64,000 nucleotides of DNA from Hymenobacter psoromatis (GCA_001596155.1 CP014771.1:124001-188000), one strand, 5' to 3'; counted from the stretch's first letter, positions 49,053-57,631 are shown. The notes: generated by a model from the sequence alone, not told the origin. Made by a program: numbers and translations.

Positions 49053-49451
49053 ATGGAAAAGACCGAAGTTCAACACCAGGTGCACCTGGAAGGCGCGATT
49101 AAACTGCTGACGGGCGACCTGCAAGAAGAAGCCAGCCGCGCCGGTACCGATAACCACCTGCAGCGCTGGATTGAAGACCTGAAAGCAGCCAACAACCCCG
49201 AGTTTCACAAGCTGGTAATGGACCTGCAAGACCTGAAGGCCCTGCTGCACGGCGGCACCTACGATGGCAGCCAGGTAGGCAGCCTGCTGCACCGCTTGGG
49301 CAACGAAACGGCCCGCACCGCGCAATTTGCCGATGGCAACACGCGCACCCACGTCGAGAAGCTGGGCGCGGCCCTGATGGCGGCCGCCGGCCAGCTGCAA
49401 GGCTCGGGTACCACCCCCGAGCAGGACTTAAAAAACGATAACAAAAGTTAG
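49053..49451 (+). CDS. Small helical protein of unknown function
   Basis: A 132-residue protein with no signal peptide or membrane segment, predicted nearly all helical: MEKTEVQHQVHLEGAIKLLT, LQRWIEDLKAANNPEFHKLV, MDLQDLKALLHGGTYDGSQV and VEKLGAALMAAAGQLQGSG. The composition is acidic and soluble. No family is recognised. It is preceded by a short palindromic stretch (AGGCTGGCGATAGCCT) and followed by a hairpin at 49487. Confidence 0.65.
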   Translation: MEKTEVQHQVHLEGAIKLLTGDLQEEASRAGTDNHLQRWIEDLKAANNPEFHKLVMDLQDLKALLHGGTYDGSQVGSLLHRLGNETARTAQFADGNTRTHVEKLGAALMAAAGQLQGSGTTPEQDLKNDNKS

Positions 49452-49486
49452 AATCGTAACGCGTAAGCGAGTCTCTATCTCAGTGC

Positions 49487-49528
49487 AAGGGGTAGCGTTC
49501 CACTCTGCGGAGGGGGGCGCTACCCCTT
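49487..49528. terminator. Hairpin after the small helical protein gene
   Basis: AAGGGGTAGCG and CGCTACCCCTT pair around 20 bases. There is no long U-run. It is 35 bases beyond the stop at 49451. Confidence 0.5.
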
Positions 49529-49586
49529 CTGGCATTAAGGCGCGTATAGCAGGCTTCATTCTGGCCCGCCCGGCGGGCATCTGCCG

Positions 49587-50513
49587 ATGCGCTTATTCGT
49601 GTACAGCCCCTTGCCCGCCGACGTGCGGGCCCACCTTCACCAGGTATTGCCCGCGGCTACGATAACGCACGCGGCCGACCAGCCGCCTGGCTTCTCGGCT
49701 GATTTGCAGCGGGCTACGGTGCTCTTCGGCAACCCGCCGCGCGAGTGGTTGGAGCAGGCGCTACCCCACCTGCAATTGTGGCAGCTCGACTCGGCTGGTT
49801 TCGACCGCTATCAGGGCCTAGCGGTGGCGGCACCGGTGGCCAACATGGGCGACTATTTTGCCTGGCCCTGCGCCGAAACGATGGTGGCGGGCCTGCTGGC
49901 GCTGCACCGGGCGCTGCCCAAGCTGGTGCGCCTGCAGGCTAAGCAGCGCTGGGTAGGAGCGCCCATTCGGGGCCGCATGGGGCTGCTGCGCAGCAAGCGG
50001 GTCATCATTTTGGGGGCGGGCACCATTGGGCAGGCGGTGCGGCAGCAGCTCAGCGGCTTTGGCTGCGCGGTGCGGCTGCTGGCGCGCACCGACCCGCAGG
50101 CCCAGCTGCACTCGCGGGCGGCGCTGGCGGCGGCGTTGCCTACCACTGATATCGTGGTCAATTGCCTGCCGGGCACTGCCCAAAACTTCTTTTCGGCCGA
50201 CCTCATCGCGGCCCTACCCCCCCACAGTATCTACGCCAGCGTGGGGCGCGGCAACACCACCGACGAGCCAGCCCTGGTTGCGGCGTTGCAAGCTGGCCGC
50301 CTCGGCGGGGCCGTGCTCGACGTAACGGCCACCGAGCCCCTACCCCCCGGCCACCCGCTGTGGGCGCTGCCCAACGTGCTGTTGACCCAGCACACCGGCG
50401 GCGGCCAGCCCGACGAGGCCGCCGGCAAAGTAGCCCAGCTCCTGCGCAACCTGCACCGCCTACAAGCCGGCCAGCCCCTGGAAAACCAGGTGGAGCTAAA
50501 GCGCGGGTATTAG
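49587..50513 (+). CDS. D-2-hydroxyacid dehydrogenase (GhrA-like)
   Basis: A 308-residue NAD(P)-dependent oxidoreductase. The Rossmann motif is RVIILGAGTIGQAVRQQLSG; catalytic Arg sits in ASVGRGNTTDE, Glu in VLDVTATEPLPPGHPLWALP and His in LLTQHTGGGQPDE. The family includes glyoxylate/hydroxypyruvate reductases. Substrate cannot be fixed. Start at 49587 gives MRLFVYSPLPADVRAHLH. The gene is monocistronic, followed by a nested repeat region. Confidence 0.87.
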   Translation: MRLFVYSPLPADVRAHLHQVLPAATITHAADQPPGFSADLQRATVLFGNPPREWLEQALPHLQLWQLDSAGFDRYQGLAVAAPVANMGDYFAWPCAETMVAGLLALHRALPKLVRLQAKQRWVGAPIRGRMGLLRSKRVIILGAGTIGQAVRQQLSGFGCAVRLLARTDPQAQLHSRAALAAALPTTDIVVNCLPGTAQNFFSADLIAALPPHSIYASVGRGNTTDEPALVAALQAGRLGGAVLDVTATEPLPPGHPLWALPNVLLTQHTGGGQPDEAAGKVAQLLRNLHRLQAGQPLENQVELKRGY

Positions 50514-50547
50514 CGCGCATTTCACAGCAATGGCTGTGTTTAAAGGG

Positions 50548-50746
50548 AGTTAAAAGTGAAGAGTTTAGGACTTACGCAAAAGCCGTTTGTCATTGCGAGC
50601 AAAGCGAAGCAATTGCACCCGAACGAAATCGTTTGGGCATCGTTCGGGTGCGATTGCCGCGCTTTGCTCACAATGACAAACATCTTTTGCGTAAGACTTA
50701 GAGTTAAAACCCTTTCAGCCTGTATTTTAACTCTTCACTTTTGACT
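50548..50746. repeat. AT-rich inverted repeat interrupted by a family-2 element
   Basis: Outer arms GAGTTAAAAGTGAAGAGTT (50548-50566) and AACTCTTCACTTTTGAC (50730-50746) enclose the family-2 element at 50571-50695. Without that element they would form one short inverted repeat, so the family-2 element appears to have inserted into an older one. Confidence 0.65.
50571..50695. repeat. Family-2 inverted repeat (copy 4)
   Basis: Ends CTTACGCAAAAG / CTTTTGCGTAAG enclose GTCATTGCGAGCAAAGCGAA and the complementary GCGCTTTGCTCACAATGAC, with inner arms CACCCGAACGA / TCGTTCGGGTG. The word TTAG occurs on both sides (before GACTTACGC and after GCGTAAGAC) and might be a target duplication. Confidence 0.88.
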
Positions 50747-50795
50747 AAGTGCGCCCGCGTGGAAACCGCTCCAACCGAAAAATAGCGAAACTGCG

Positions 50796-51350
50796 CTACT
50801 CGACGGCTACCGGCGGCTCGCGGTGGGCGGGCAGCTGCCGGGCCGGCTGCTGAAGCAGCGCGGCAGCTTCCTCGTCGGTGAGCACGCGGGCTTCGGTGGT
50901 GCCGTCGGGAAAAATCAGGCGGCTGGCGGCCTGGCGCAGCTCGTCGAGGCGGCTCAGGGCGTCGGTCACGGTGGGGTTGGCTTCGAGGCGGGCGAGCAGG
51001 CCGCTGGCGCGCGCGGCCTGAAACAGCTTTTCAAGCACGAAAGGCAGCACCCAGCCCGCGATATTGGTCATGAAAGCCCCACGCAAGCCGATGCGCAGCA
51101 GCAGGCGGGCGGCCATGCGCTCCAGCAGCAGGGCGCGGGCGGCGGGCAAGGCCTTATCGGCCAGAAAATCGGCTACCAGCCGGGCGTGGCCGCTCTGAAT
51201 TTCGGCGCGCAGCACTTCCTGCACCGAATCGAGGGTGCGCTGAACCAGCTGCCGAAACAGGCGGCCCGTTTGCCAGGCGCGCAGGCCGGTGTGGCGGGCC
51301 GCGGCCAGCACCTGGCCGGGTAGGTTGGGGGGTAGGGAAAAATATTTCAT
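50796..51350 (-). CDS. Protein of unknown function, helical
   Basis: A 184-residue protein starting MKYFSLPPNLPGQVLAAARH, mostly helical, with one moderately hydrophobic stretch (GLRGAFMTNIAGWVLPFVLE) that may be membrane-associated. Acidic and Leu-rich C-terminal part (RVLTDEEAAALLQQPARQLP). No family is recognised. ATG 51350 is preferred; the extension upstream lacks conserved character. The 240 bases between it and the next gene hold no further feature that I can see except a promoter-like element. Confidence 0.6.
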   Translation of the reverse strand: MKYFSLPPNLPGQVLAAARHTGLRAWQTGRLFRQLVQRTLDSVQEVLRAEIQSGHARLVADFLADKALPAARALLLERMAARLLLRIGLRGAFMTNIAGWVLPFVLEKLFQAARASGLLARLEANPTVTDALSRLDELRQAASRLIFPDGTTEARVLTDEEAAALLQQPARQLPAHREPPVAVE

Positions 51351-51566
51351 GGTAGGCGGGCCGGTAGCACAGTCAGGCAAACCGTTTAGCCTTAACAACG
51401 GTTAGGAAAGCGGAGCTGGTAACTAGTTGATTTTGGCTAAGGTAAAAGCAAATGTCAGCCGGGTAGAAACCAGGCGTAGAGGTGGGGTGTTAGGAACGGA
51501 ATTTGGCAGAAAATGGCCGGTATCCGGCTACCTATCCCTTTCGATGATATTCAACCAAAGATTCAC

Positions 51567-51574
51567 TAATTTTG
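51567..51574 (+). promoter_or_regulatory. Putative -7 promoter element
   Basis: TAATTTTG matches TAnnTTTG 15 bases upstream of the ATG at 51590, implying a very short leader. Confidence 0.4.
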
Positions 51575-51589
51575 GTCTTTCCCGCTTCC

Positions 51590-51949
51590 ATGTCCGATTT
51601 ATTACTCGACATTAATCTTCAGCAAGTACCCGATGCTTATCTGGCGGGCGCTTGGCGGGTAGCCCACCGGGTAATTAACCGGGCCGACCCGGACAGTGCC
51701 TTGGCCCAAGCCACCAGCCTGCTGCTGAGCAAGGAGCTGCTGGAGTTGCAATCGCCTACCCTCAGCGAAATCGGCAGTTGGGCCGTGCAGCGCGACGAGC
51801 TGCTCAACCGCCCCTACCTAAGCCTGAATTTTCTGACTGAGGAAACGCGGGCGCTCGTAACGCGCCTGCGCCGCACCTCCGACGGGGCTCGCAGTCAGCT
51901 TAATCTGTATTTCAGCTCAGGCCTGGAAATGCAGCTCGACCGCCCGTAG
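51590..51949 (+). CDS. Small protein of unknown function upstream of a PAS protein
   Basis: A 119-residue soluble protein: MSDLLLDINLQQVPDAYLAG, WRVAHRVINRADPDSALAQA, LSKELLELQSPTLSEIGSWA and LTEETRALVTRLRRTSDGAR. No domain recognised. It is 46 bases upstream of and co-oriented with the PAS-domain gene, so a shared signalling role is possible but unproven. Confidence 0.6.
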   Translation: MSDLLLDINLQQVPDAYLAGAWRVAHRVINRADPDSALAQATSLLLSKELLELQSPTLSEIGSWAVQRDELLNRPYLSLNFLTEETRALVTRLRRTSDGARSQLNLYFSSGLEMQLDRP

Positions 51950-51995
51950 CCCCGCTTTATTTCTGAAAATATCCTGCTCTATATCCGCTTCTGCC

Positions 51996-52880
51996 GTGCT
52001 TAACTCTGCTGCTACCCCGCTCCCGAACAAGGAAGAAGAATTTCAGTTTTTGGCTGATTTTATTCCGCAATTAGTCTGGATAACCGACCCCACGGGCTTC
52101 CATACTTATTTTAATCAGCGCTGGATTGACTACACGGGTTACACGCTGGCCGACAGTATGGGCTCCGATATATGGAACAACCTACTGCATCCCGACGACC
52201 AGGCGCGCGCGCGCCTGGTATGGGGGCACTCGCTGGCCACTGGTGAGAAGTATGAGATTGAATATCGATTTAAATCGCAGGAAGGCGGGTACCGGTGGTT
52301 TTTGGGCCAAGCCCTGCCCCGGCGCGACGCGGCTGGCAACATCGTGACGTGGTTTGGAACCTGCACCAATATTCACGCCCAAAAGCTGGCTAGTGAGCAA
52401 TTGCGGGAGCGCGAAGCGGAATTTGCTACCCTGGCCGATAACATGGCCCAGCTCGCGTGGATGGCCCGGCCCGACGGTTATATTTATTGGTATAACAAGC
52501 GGTGGTACGATTACACGGGTACTGACCTGGCCGCGATGAAGGGCTGGGGCTGGGACAAAGTGCATCACCCCGACTACGTGCAAGAGGTGGTGGCGGCCGC
52601 TACCCAGGGTTGGGCGAGCGGGCAGCCTTGGGAGCTGACCTTCCCGCTGCGTGGCCACGATGGCGAATACCGCTGGTTTCTGACCCGCATTGAGCCTATG
52701 CGTGACGAGCAGGGCCAGCTGGTGCGCTGGCTGGGCACCAACACCGACGTGACCGAGATGCGCCAGCTGCAAGAGCAGCTCCAGAACTCCTACGCCGACC
52801 TGGAGGCGAAAGTCACTTTCCGCAACCTGGAGCTGGAGCACGAGGTGCAGCGCCTGCGCAAGGAAATGGGTAATGAGTAA
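51996..52880 (+). CDS. Protein with two PAS domains and no output domain
   Basis: A 294-residue protein with PAS_3-type domains at about residues 15-135 and 145-265: FQFLADFIPQLVWITDPTGF with WIDYTGYTLAD, GYRWFLGQALPRRDAAGNIV, then the parallel LADNMAQLAWMARPDGYIYW, KRWYDYTGTDLA and EYRWFLTRIEPMRDEQGQLV. A C-terminal coiled coil (QLQEQLQNSYADLEAKVTFR) follows and the protein then ends, with no kinase or cyclase domain. It may be a stand-alone sensor partner or truncated. Start is GTG at 51996. The last codons lie in an inverted repeat. Confidence 0.82.
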   Translation: MLNSAATPLPNKEEEFQFLADFIPQLVWITDPTGFHTYFNQRWIDYTGYTLADSMGSDIWNNLLHPDDQARARLVWGHSLATGEKYEIEYRFKSQEGGYRWFLGQALPRRDAAGNIVTWFGTCTNIHAQKLASEQLREREAEFATLADNMAQLAWMARPDGYIYWYNKRWYDYTGTDLAAMKGWGWDKVHHPDYVQEVVAAATQGWASGQPWELTFPLRGHDGEYRWFLTRIEPMRDEQGQLVRWLGTNTDVTEMRQLQEQLQNSYADLEAKVTFRNLELEHEVQRLRKEMGNE

Positions 52881-52963
52881 TAGGCAATGGGTAATGGGGT
52901 AGAGTCATTCCACAATTCTGAATGACCCTACCCTCATTACCCATTGCCTATTACTCATTACCC
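52868..52963. repeat. Perfect GGGTAATG-word inverted repeat
   Basis: GGGTAATGAGTAATAGGCAA and following bases pair, apart from one or two positions, with the complement ending TTGCCTATTACTCATTACCC at 52963. Its left arm provides the stop codon of the PAS gene, and its right end abuts the ispG promoter. Confidence 0.88.
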
Positions 52964-52970
52964 CCGGCCG

Positions 52971-52978
52971 TACCTTTG
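52971..52978 (+). promoter_or_regulatory. Putative -7 promoter element of ispG
   Basis: TACCTTTG matches TAnnTTTG, 46 bases upstream of the ATG at 53025, just after the inverted repeat. Confidence 0.5.
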
Positions 52979-53024
52979 CGGGCGGGCCGCAACTTTCGCC
53001 GGCCGGCGTAGTCTTATCCAGGTG

Positions 53025-55013
53025 ATGAACAAAACCTATTGCCCCAGCCTGACCGAGTATAAGCGCCGCGTGGCGCGGGTGGTGAATATTGGCGGTGTGC
53101 CGATGGGCGGCGACTACCCCATTCGGGTGCAGAGCATGACCACCGTGGACACAATGGACACGCAAGGCTCGGTGGAGCAGACGCTGCGCATGGTGGCGGC
53201 TGGCTGTGAATACGTGCGCATCACCGCGCCCAGCGTGAAAGAGGCGCAGAACCTCTTGAAAATCAAGCAGGAGCTGCGGGTGCGGGGTTGCAACGTGCCG
53301 CTCATCGCCGACATCCATTTCACGCCCAACGCCGCCGAGCTGGCCGCCCGCATCGTGGAGAAGGTGCGCGTGAATCCCGGCAACTACGCCGACAAGAAGA
53401 AATTCGAGGAAATCGAGTACACCGACGCCAGCTACGCGGCTGAGGTGGAGCGCATTCGCGAGCGCTTCCGGCCGCTGGTGAAAATCTGCAAGGAGTACGG
53501 CACGGCCATGCGCATCGGCACCAACCACGGCTCGCTATCTGACCGAATACTAAGCCGCTACGGCGACACGCCACTGGGCATGGTGGAGTCGGCGCTGGAG
53601 TTTTTGCGCCTCTGCGAAGAAGAAAACTACTACGACGTGGTGCTGAGCATGAAGGCCAGCAACACCCAGGTGATGGTGCAGGCCTACCGCCTGCTGGTGC
53701 AGAAGCTCGACGTGGAAGGCCTCCAGCCCTACCCCCTCCACCTGGGCGTAACGGAGGCCGGCGAGGCCGAAGACGGCCGCATCAAATCGGCCGTGGGCAT
53801 CGGCACGCTGCTCGAAGATGGCCTGGGCGACACCGTGCGCGTATCGCTCACCGAAGCCCCCGAGGCCGAAGCGCCGGTGGCTAAAATGCTGATTGACCGC
53901 TATATCGGCCGTGCCGCGCTGGCGCAGCCCATCAAGCCGCTGGCCGGTCCCGAGCCGATTGACCCGTTCCAGTATCACCGCCGCACCACGCACGAAGTGG
54001 CCAACTTCGGCGGCCTGAACGTGCCGAGGGTAGTCGTGAGCCTGGCCAGCCTGCCGCAGCTGGAATACGCCGACCTGCGCGCGGCCGGCCACCTCTACTC
54101 GGCATTTCTGGATAAGTTTCAGATGTCGGACCAGGGCGCCGACTATATCTACACCGGCGAGCGGCCGGTGCCGTTTATGTTGCCCAATGGCCTGAAAGAG
54201 GTCCTGAACTATACCGCCTGGGTCGATGCCGGCCAGCGCTCGCATCACTACCCCCTGATGACGGCCGACCGCTACACCGACGACCCGCCCCGCCACCCGA
54301 AGCTTAACTTCCTGCTAGTGAGCCTCGATACCCTCGACCAGAACCTGCTGCTGCACCTACGCCACGACCCCACCGTGGTGCTGGTGCTGGCCACCACCAA
54401 CGCCCATGCCATGCCCGAAATGCGCCGGGCCTTCTTCGACCTGCTTAACAGCCAGGTAACCTGCCCCGTGCTCCTGGCGCGCTCCTACCCCGACCAGCCC
54501 CTGGAGCAAACCCAGCTCGACGCGGCCACCGACCTCGGCGGCCTGCTCATCGACGGCCTCGGCGACGGCGTAGTGCTGGGCACCGAGCTGCTGGCCCCGC
54601 GCCCCCAGGCCGAGTGGCTGGAGTTGCTGAGCAACTACAACCAGCTGAGCTTCGGCATCTTGCAGGCCGCCCGCACCCGCATGAGCAAAACCGAGTACAT
54701 CAGTTGCCCCAGCTGCGGCCGCACGCTCTTCGACTTGCAGGAAACCACGGCCCTGATTCGGCAGCGCACCGACCACCTCAAGGGCATCAAAATCGGCATC
54801 ATGGGCTGCATCGTGAACGGCCCCGGCGAAATGGCCGACGCCGACTATGGCTACGTGGGGGTAGGGAAAGGCAAAATCGCCCTCTACCGCGGCCAGGAAG
54901 TTATCAAAAAAGCCGTGCCCGAGGAAAAGGCCGTGGATGAATTGATTGAGCTGATGCGCGAGGACGGGAAATGGATTGAAAAGGAAGTGGTGGATGAGCC
55001 GGTGGGGGCGTAG
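53025..55013 (+). CDS. ispG: 4-hydroxy-3-methylbut-2-enyl diphosphate synthase IspG, three-domain form
   Basis: A 662-residue [4Fe-4S] enzyme of the MEP isoprenoid pathway. N-terminal TIM barrel: NIGGVPMGGDYPIRVQSMTT, ADIHFTPNAAELAA, GTAMRIGTNHGSLSDRIL and GVTEAGEAEDGRIKSAVGIG. A central insert (about 290-540) is present, as in Bacteroidota, Chlamydiae and plants. The C-terminal cluster domain has YISCPSCGRTLFDLQETTAL and KIGIMGCIVNGPGEMADADY (three cluster Cys). ATG 53025 begins before the barrel; a longer frame starts inside the inverted repeat. DUF4279 follows after three bases. Confidence 0.95.
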   Translation: MNKTYCPSLTEYKRRVARVVNIGGVPMGGDYPIRVQSMTTVDTMDTQGSVEQTLRMVAAGCEYVRITAPSVKEAQNLLKIKQELRVRGCNVPLIADIHFTPNAAELAARIVEKVRVNPGNYADKKKFEEIEYTDASYAAEVERIRERFRPLVKICKEYGTAMRIGTNHGSLSDRILSRYGDTPLGMVESALEFLRLCEEENYYDVVLSMKASNTQVMVQAYRLLVQKLDVEGLQPYPLHLGVTEAGEAEDGRIKSAVGIGTLLEDGLGDTVRVSLTEAPEAEAPVAKMLIDRYIGRAALAQPIKPLAGPEPIDPFQYHRRTTHEVANFGGLNVPRVVVSLASLPQLEYADLRAAGHLYSAFLDKFQMSDQGADYIYTGERPVPFMLPNGLKEVLNYTAWVDAGQRSHHYPLMTADRYTDDPPRHPKLNFLLVSLDTLDQNLLLHLRHDPTVVLVLATTNAHAMPEMRRAFFDLLNSQVTCPVLLARSYPDQPLEQTQLDAATDLGGLLIDGLGDGVVLGTELLAPRPQAEWLELLSNYNQLSFGILQAARTRMSKTEYISCPSCGRTLFDLQETTALIRQRTDHLKGIKIGIMGCIVNGPGEMADADYGYVGVGKGKIALYRGQEVIKKAVPEEKAVDELIELMREDGKWIEKEVVDEPVGA

Positions 55014-55016
55014 CTG

Positions 55017-55418
55017 ATGAGCAGACAGTCGAGCGCTTATACTTATTTGGCTTTCTGGGGCGAAGAATTTTCTCCCCAAGAGTTTTCGTCCCTTATTGGT
55101 TTGCAAGCCACTTCCTTTAAAATAAAAGGAGAAAGAGTTCGAGTAGGCATTCTTGCTAAAGAATGTTCTTGGGAATACAAATGTAATAGCACTGACGACT
55201 GTATTGGTTTAGATGAATCGCTGGAACAATTGCGCGTAACGTTTTCAGAGCGAGCAGAATTAATTCGACAATTTATGTCGAATCATCTTATGCAAGCCCG
55301 ATGCATAGTAGTGCTCAAGCTTGGAAAAAGAGAAAACCCAGGGCTTCGCCTTTCGCCTCAATTCATGCGTTTCTTAATAGAAATCGGAGCTGGCTTTGAG
55401 CTAGATGGTTACCAATAA
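55017..55418 (+). CDS. DUF4279 protein
   Basis: A 133-residue cytoplasmic protein with the DUF4279 pattern: YTYLAFWGEEFSPQEFSSLI with LIGLQATSFKIKGERVR, ALGLDESLEQL-like GLDESLEQLRVTFSERAE, and LRLSPQFMRFLIEIGAGFEL at the end. The family is often found near toxin/immunity loci and has no known reaction. GC content is much lower than in ispG, from which it is separated by three bases, so it is probably a late arrival using ispG read-through. Confidence 0.78.
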   Translation: MSRQSSAYTYLAFWGEEFSPQEFSSLIGLQATSFKIKGERVRVGILAKECSWEYKCNSTDDCIGLDESLEQLRVTFSERAELIRQFMSNHLMQARCIVVLKLGKRENPGLRLSPQFMRFLIEIGAGFELDGYQ

Positions 55419-55425
55419 ATAAAAC

Positions 55426-55953
55426 TCACCGTCCCAAGAAAAACTCTCGAAACCGCGCCAATCCCTCCAATTCCCGCTGCACGTAGGCGTTGAAAAACGA
55501 CTCGCCTACCTGCCGGCGCAACACCGAAATGCCCACGTCAATTAGCCGCAAGCCCTGGGCGGTGAGCAGGATATTATCGAACCGCTCGCCGGGTAGGTTA
55601 GAGGGGCGTTGTATGTCGTGGTGTGCGAAGCCGGCGTCGTGTAGGGCGCGTAACTCATCGGTGAACACGTCAAGCTGTATTTCGCGCATCTCCACTTCGT
55701 GGGCGCGAAAATCGAGGGGGTAGAGGCGCTCCATCACGAGCATATCGACGCCGAGCGCTTCATTCGCTTCCAGGCGATGGAACTTGACCACCAGGCCGTT
55801 GACCTCATTGGCGAAGCGTATTTTCTCGGCCTCTGAACCAATGTCGGAGCGGGTGTCCTGGCTGAAAATCTTGCCGACTTCAGTCGCGGAAAGGGCGATA
55901 ACGGCGTTGCTGGCCCCGCGCGAAAGCTGGCGGGGGTAGCGTTTGGGTTCCAT
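55426..55953 (-). CDS. Small protein-kinase-like fold protein
   Basis: A 175-residue protein with remnants of a kinase fold: glycine-loop-like RGASNAVIALSATEVGKIF (Lys in GKIF), a helix SEAEKIRFANEVNG, catalytic-loop-like FAHHDIQRPSN (HxD with N), NILLTAQGLRLIDVG (metal-binding D, DVG in place of DFG). The length is below a full kinase, so it resembles the minimal kinase/phosphotransferase-like proteins of Bacteroidota. Activity is not certain. It is on the minus strand downstream of the efflux operon and converges with DUF4279. Confidence 0.65.
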   Translation of the reverse strand: MEPKRYPRQLSRGASNAVIALSATEVGKIFSQDTRSDIGSEAEKIRFANEVNGLVVKFHRLEANEALGVDMLVMERLYPLDFRAHEVEMREIQLDVFTDELRALHDAGFAHHDIQRPSNLPGERFDNILLTAQGLRLIDVGISVLRRQVGESFFNAYVQRELEGLARFREFFLGR

Positions 55954-56014
55954 GTGGCGGCGGGAAGGGGGTAGGGCCGAAGATACGTGGGCGCTCCCCA
56001 GCCCGCGTGTTTGC

Positions 56015-57631
56015 CTACGCCGCCGCGCCGCCGCCTTCGCCCTCGCCGGGCTTGTTGGCTTTCATGAAAAAGACCAGGCCGATGGACGCGATGCAGACGA
56101 TGGTCAGCAGGTAAAAGGCGTCGTCGTAGGCGATGGTGGTGGCTTGCTGGATAACGCTGCGGTAGATGACTCCCTGGGCCTGCCGGGTGGCATCAATCGC
56201 GCTGCTGTTGACGTGGCCAAACACGCCGCCGACAATCTGACGCAGGCCGTTGGCGTAGTCGGGGTTGGTGAAGGTGAGGTGGTCGATGAGGCGGCTCTGG
56301 TGGAACTGCGCGCGCCGGGCGATAACCGTCTCGATGGCCGCGATGCCGAAGCTGCCGCCCAGGGTCTGGAAAAGGTTGATGAAGGTGGCCGCCTGGTTGG
56401 TTTTAGACTTGGCCAGCCCCACGTAGGCGGCCACGTTGATGGGCACGAACAGGAAGCCCAGGCCGATACTCTGGAACACCCGCGACTTCGCCACGGTCGC
56501 AAAATCAATGTTGAGGGACAGGATGTGGGCGTAGTAATAGCAAGACCCCGCGCTGACAATCAGCCCGAACATTATCAGCCAGCGGGCCTGCACCTTGCCC
56601 GTGAGCCAGCCCACAATGGGCATGAGAAAGATGAGCGCTATCCCACCCGGCGTAATGGCCAGCCCGCTATCTACGGCCCGGTAGCCGAGAAATATTTGCA
56701 AAAACTGCGGCAGCTGCGTGGTGGTGCCGTAGAGCAGGGCTCCCACCACGAACATGACCGCGATGGAAGCGGAAAACGTGCGGTTGCGGAACAGGCTCAG
56801 GTCGAGGAGCGGGTTCTTGGTGCGCATCTCCCACACCACGCCGGCCACCAGCAGCACCACGGCAAGAATGGCCAGGTAGAGAATGGTGCTGGAGCTAAAC
56901 CAGTCGAAGCGCTCGCCGCGGCTCAGCACGTATTGCAGGGCGCTGAGGCCGACGCCCAGCAAGCCCAGCCCGATGTAGTCGATGCTGAGGCCCTTGGCCC
57001 AGGCGGCGGCTTTTTCCTTGATTAATTCCGGTGGGTCTTTCACCAATGCCGTCACCAGAAAGGCTGTGAGCAGGGCCACCGGCACGTTCACGAAAAACAC
57101 CCAGTGCCAGCTGTAATTATCTACCAGCCAGCCGCATAGCAGCGGCCCTATGGTGGGGGCTACCACCGTGGCCACGCCGTAGAGCGCAAATGCCTGCCCG
57201 CGCTGCTCGGCCGGGAAGGCATCTTTGAGAATGGCCTGCCCGATGGGCGGAATAATGCCCCCACAAACGCCCTGCAACGCCCGCATGGCCAGCAGCATGG
57301 GCAGCGACGACGACAGCCCGCACAGCAGCGACGATACCCCGTAGGCTATCAGGGCGATGGTGAAGAGCCGGGAGCGACCCACAACCGTGGCCAGGTAGCC
57401 GGCCGTGGGCAGCGTTACGGCCTTGGCCACCAGCAAGATAGTAATAACCCAGGTCACATCGTCCTGCGACGCGCCTAGATTGCCGCCGATATATTGCAGC
57501 GCCACCGACACGCTGGAATTGTCCAGCACGTCCATGAACGTGCCCAGCGCCACCGTAATGGCGATGGCCCACTTCAGGTTGCCGGCCAGCGCGGACCCAG
57601 TGGGCTTGGACATGGTTTGCGTTTGCGCCAT
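56015..57631 (-). CDS. DHA2-family MFS drug exporter (EmrB-like)
   Basis: A 538-residue 14-helix MFS transporter: motif-A-like GYLATVVGRSRLFTIALIAY, DNSSVSVALQYIGGNLGASQ (D at the first helix), and GIIPPIGQAILKDAFPAEQR with a proline-rich motif C ATVVAPTIGPLLCGWLVDNY. It works with the HlyD adaptor and TolC-like channel encoded upstream. It is last in an operon: TolC, EmrA-like, unknown protein, EmrB-like. Drugs or natural substrates are not known. Confidence 0.93.
   Translation of the reverse strand: MAQTQTMSKPTGSALAGNLKWAIAITVALGTFMDVLDNSSVSVALQYIGGNLGASQDDVTWVITILLVAKAVTLPTAGYLATVVGRSRLFTIALIAYGVSSLLCGLSSSLPMLLAMRALQGVCGGIIPPIGQAILKDAFPAEQRGQAFALYGVATVVAPTIGPLLCGWLVDNYSWHWVFFVNVPVALLTAFLVTALVKDPPELIKEKAAAWAKGLSIDYIGLGLLGVGLSALQYVLSRGERFDWFSSSTILYLAILAVVLLVAGVVWEMRTKNPLLDLSLFRNRTFSASIAVMFVVGALLYGTTTQLPQFLQIFLGYRAVDSGLAITPGGIALIFLMPIVGWLTGKVQARWLIMFGLIVSAGSCYYYAHILSLNIDFATVAKSRVFQSIGLGFLFVPINVAAYVGLAKSKTNQAATFINLFQTLGGSFGIAAIETVIARRAQFHQSRLIDHLTFTNPDYANGLRQIVGGVFGHVNSSAIDATRQAQGVIYRSVIQQATTIAYDDAFYLLTIVCIASIGLVFFMKANKPGEGEGGGAAA

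Noticed and set aside
51427..51615. 62-codon frame upstream of the 119-residue gene
   Set aside because: No conserved character, and it overlaps the promoter-like element and start of the next gene.
55943..57025. 360-codon plus-strand frame opposite the EmrB-like gene
   Set aside because: His/Asp/Gly-rich antisense frame; the MFS frame is conserved.
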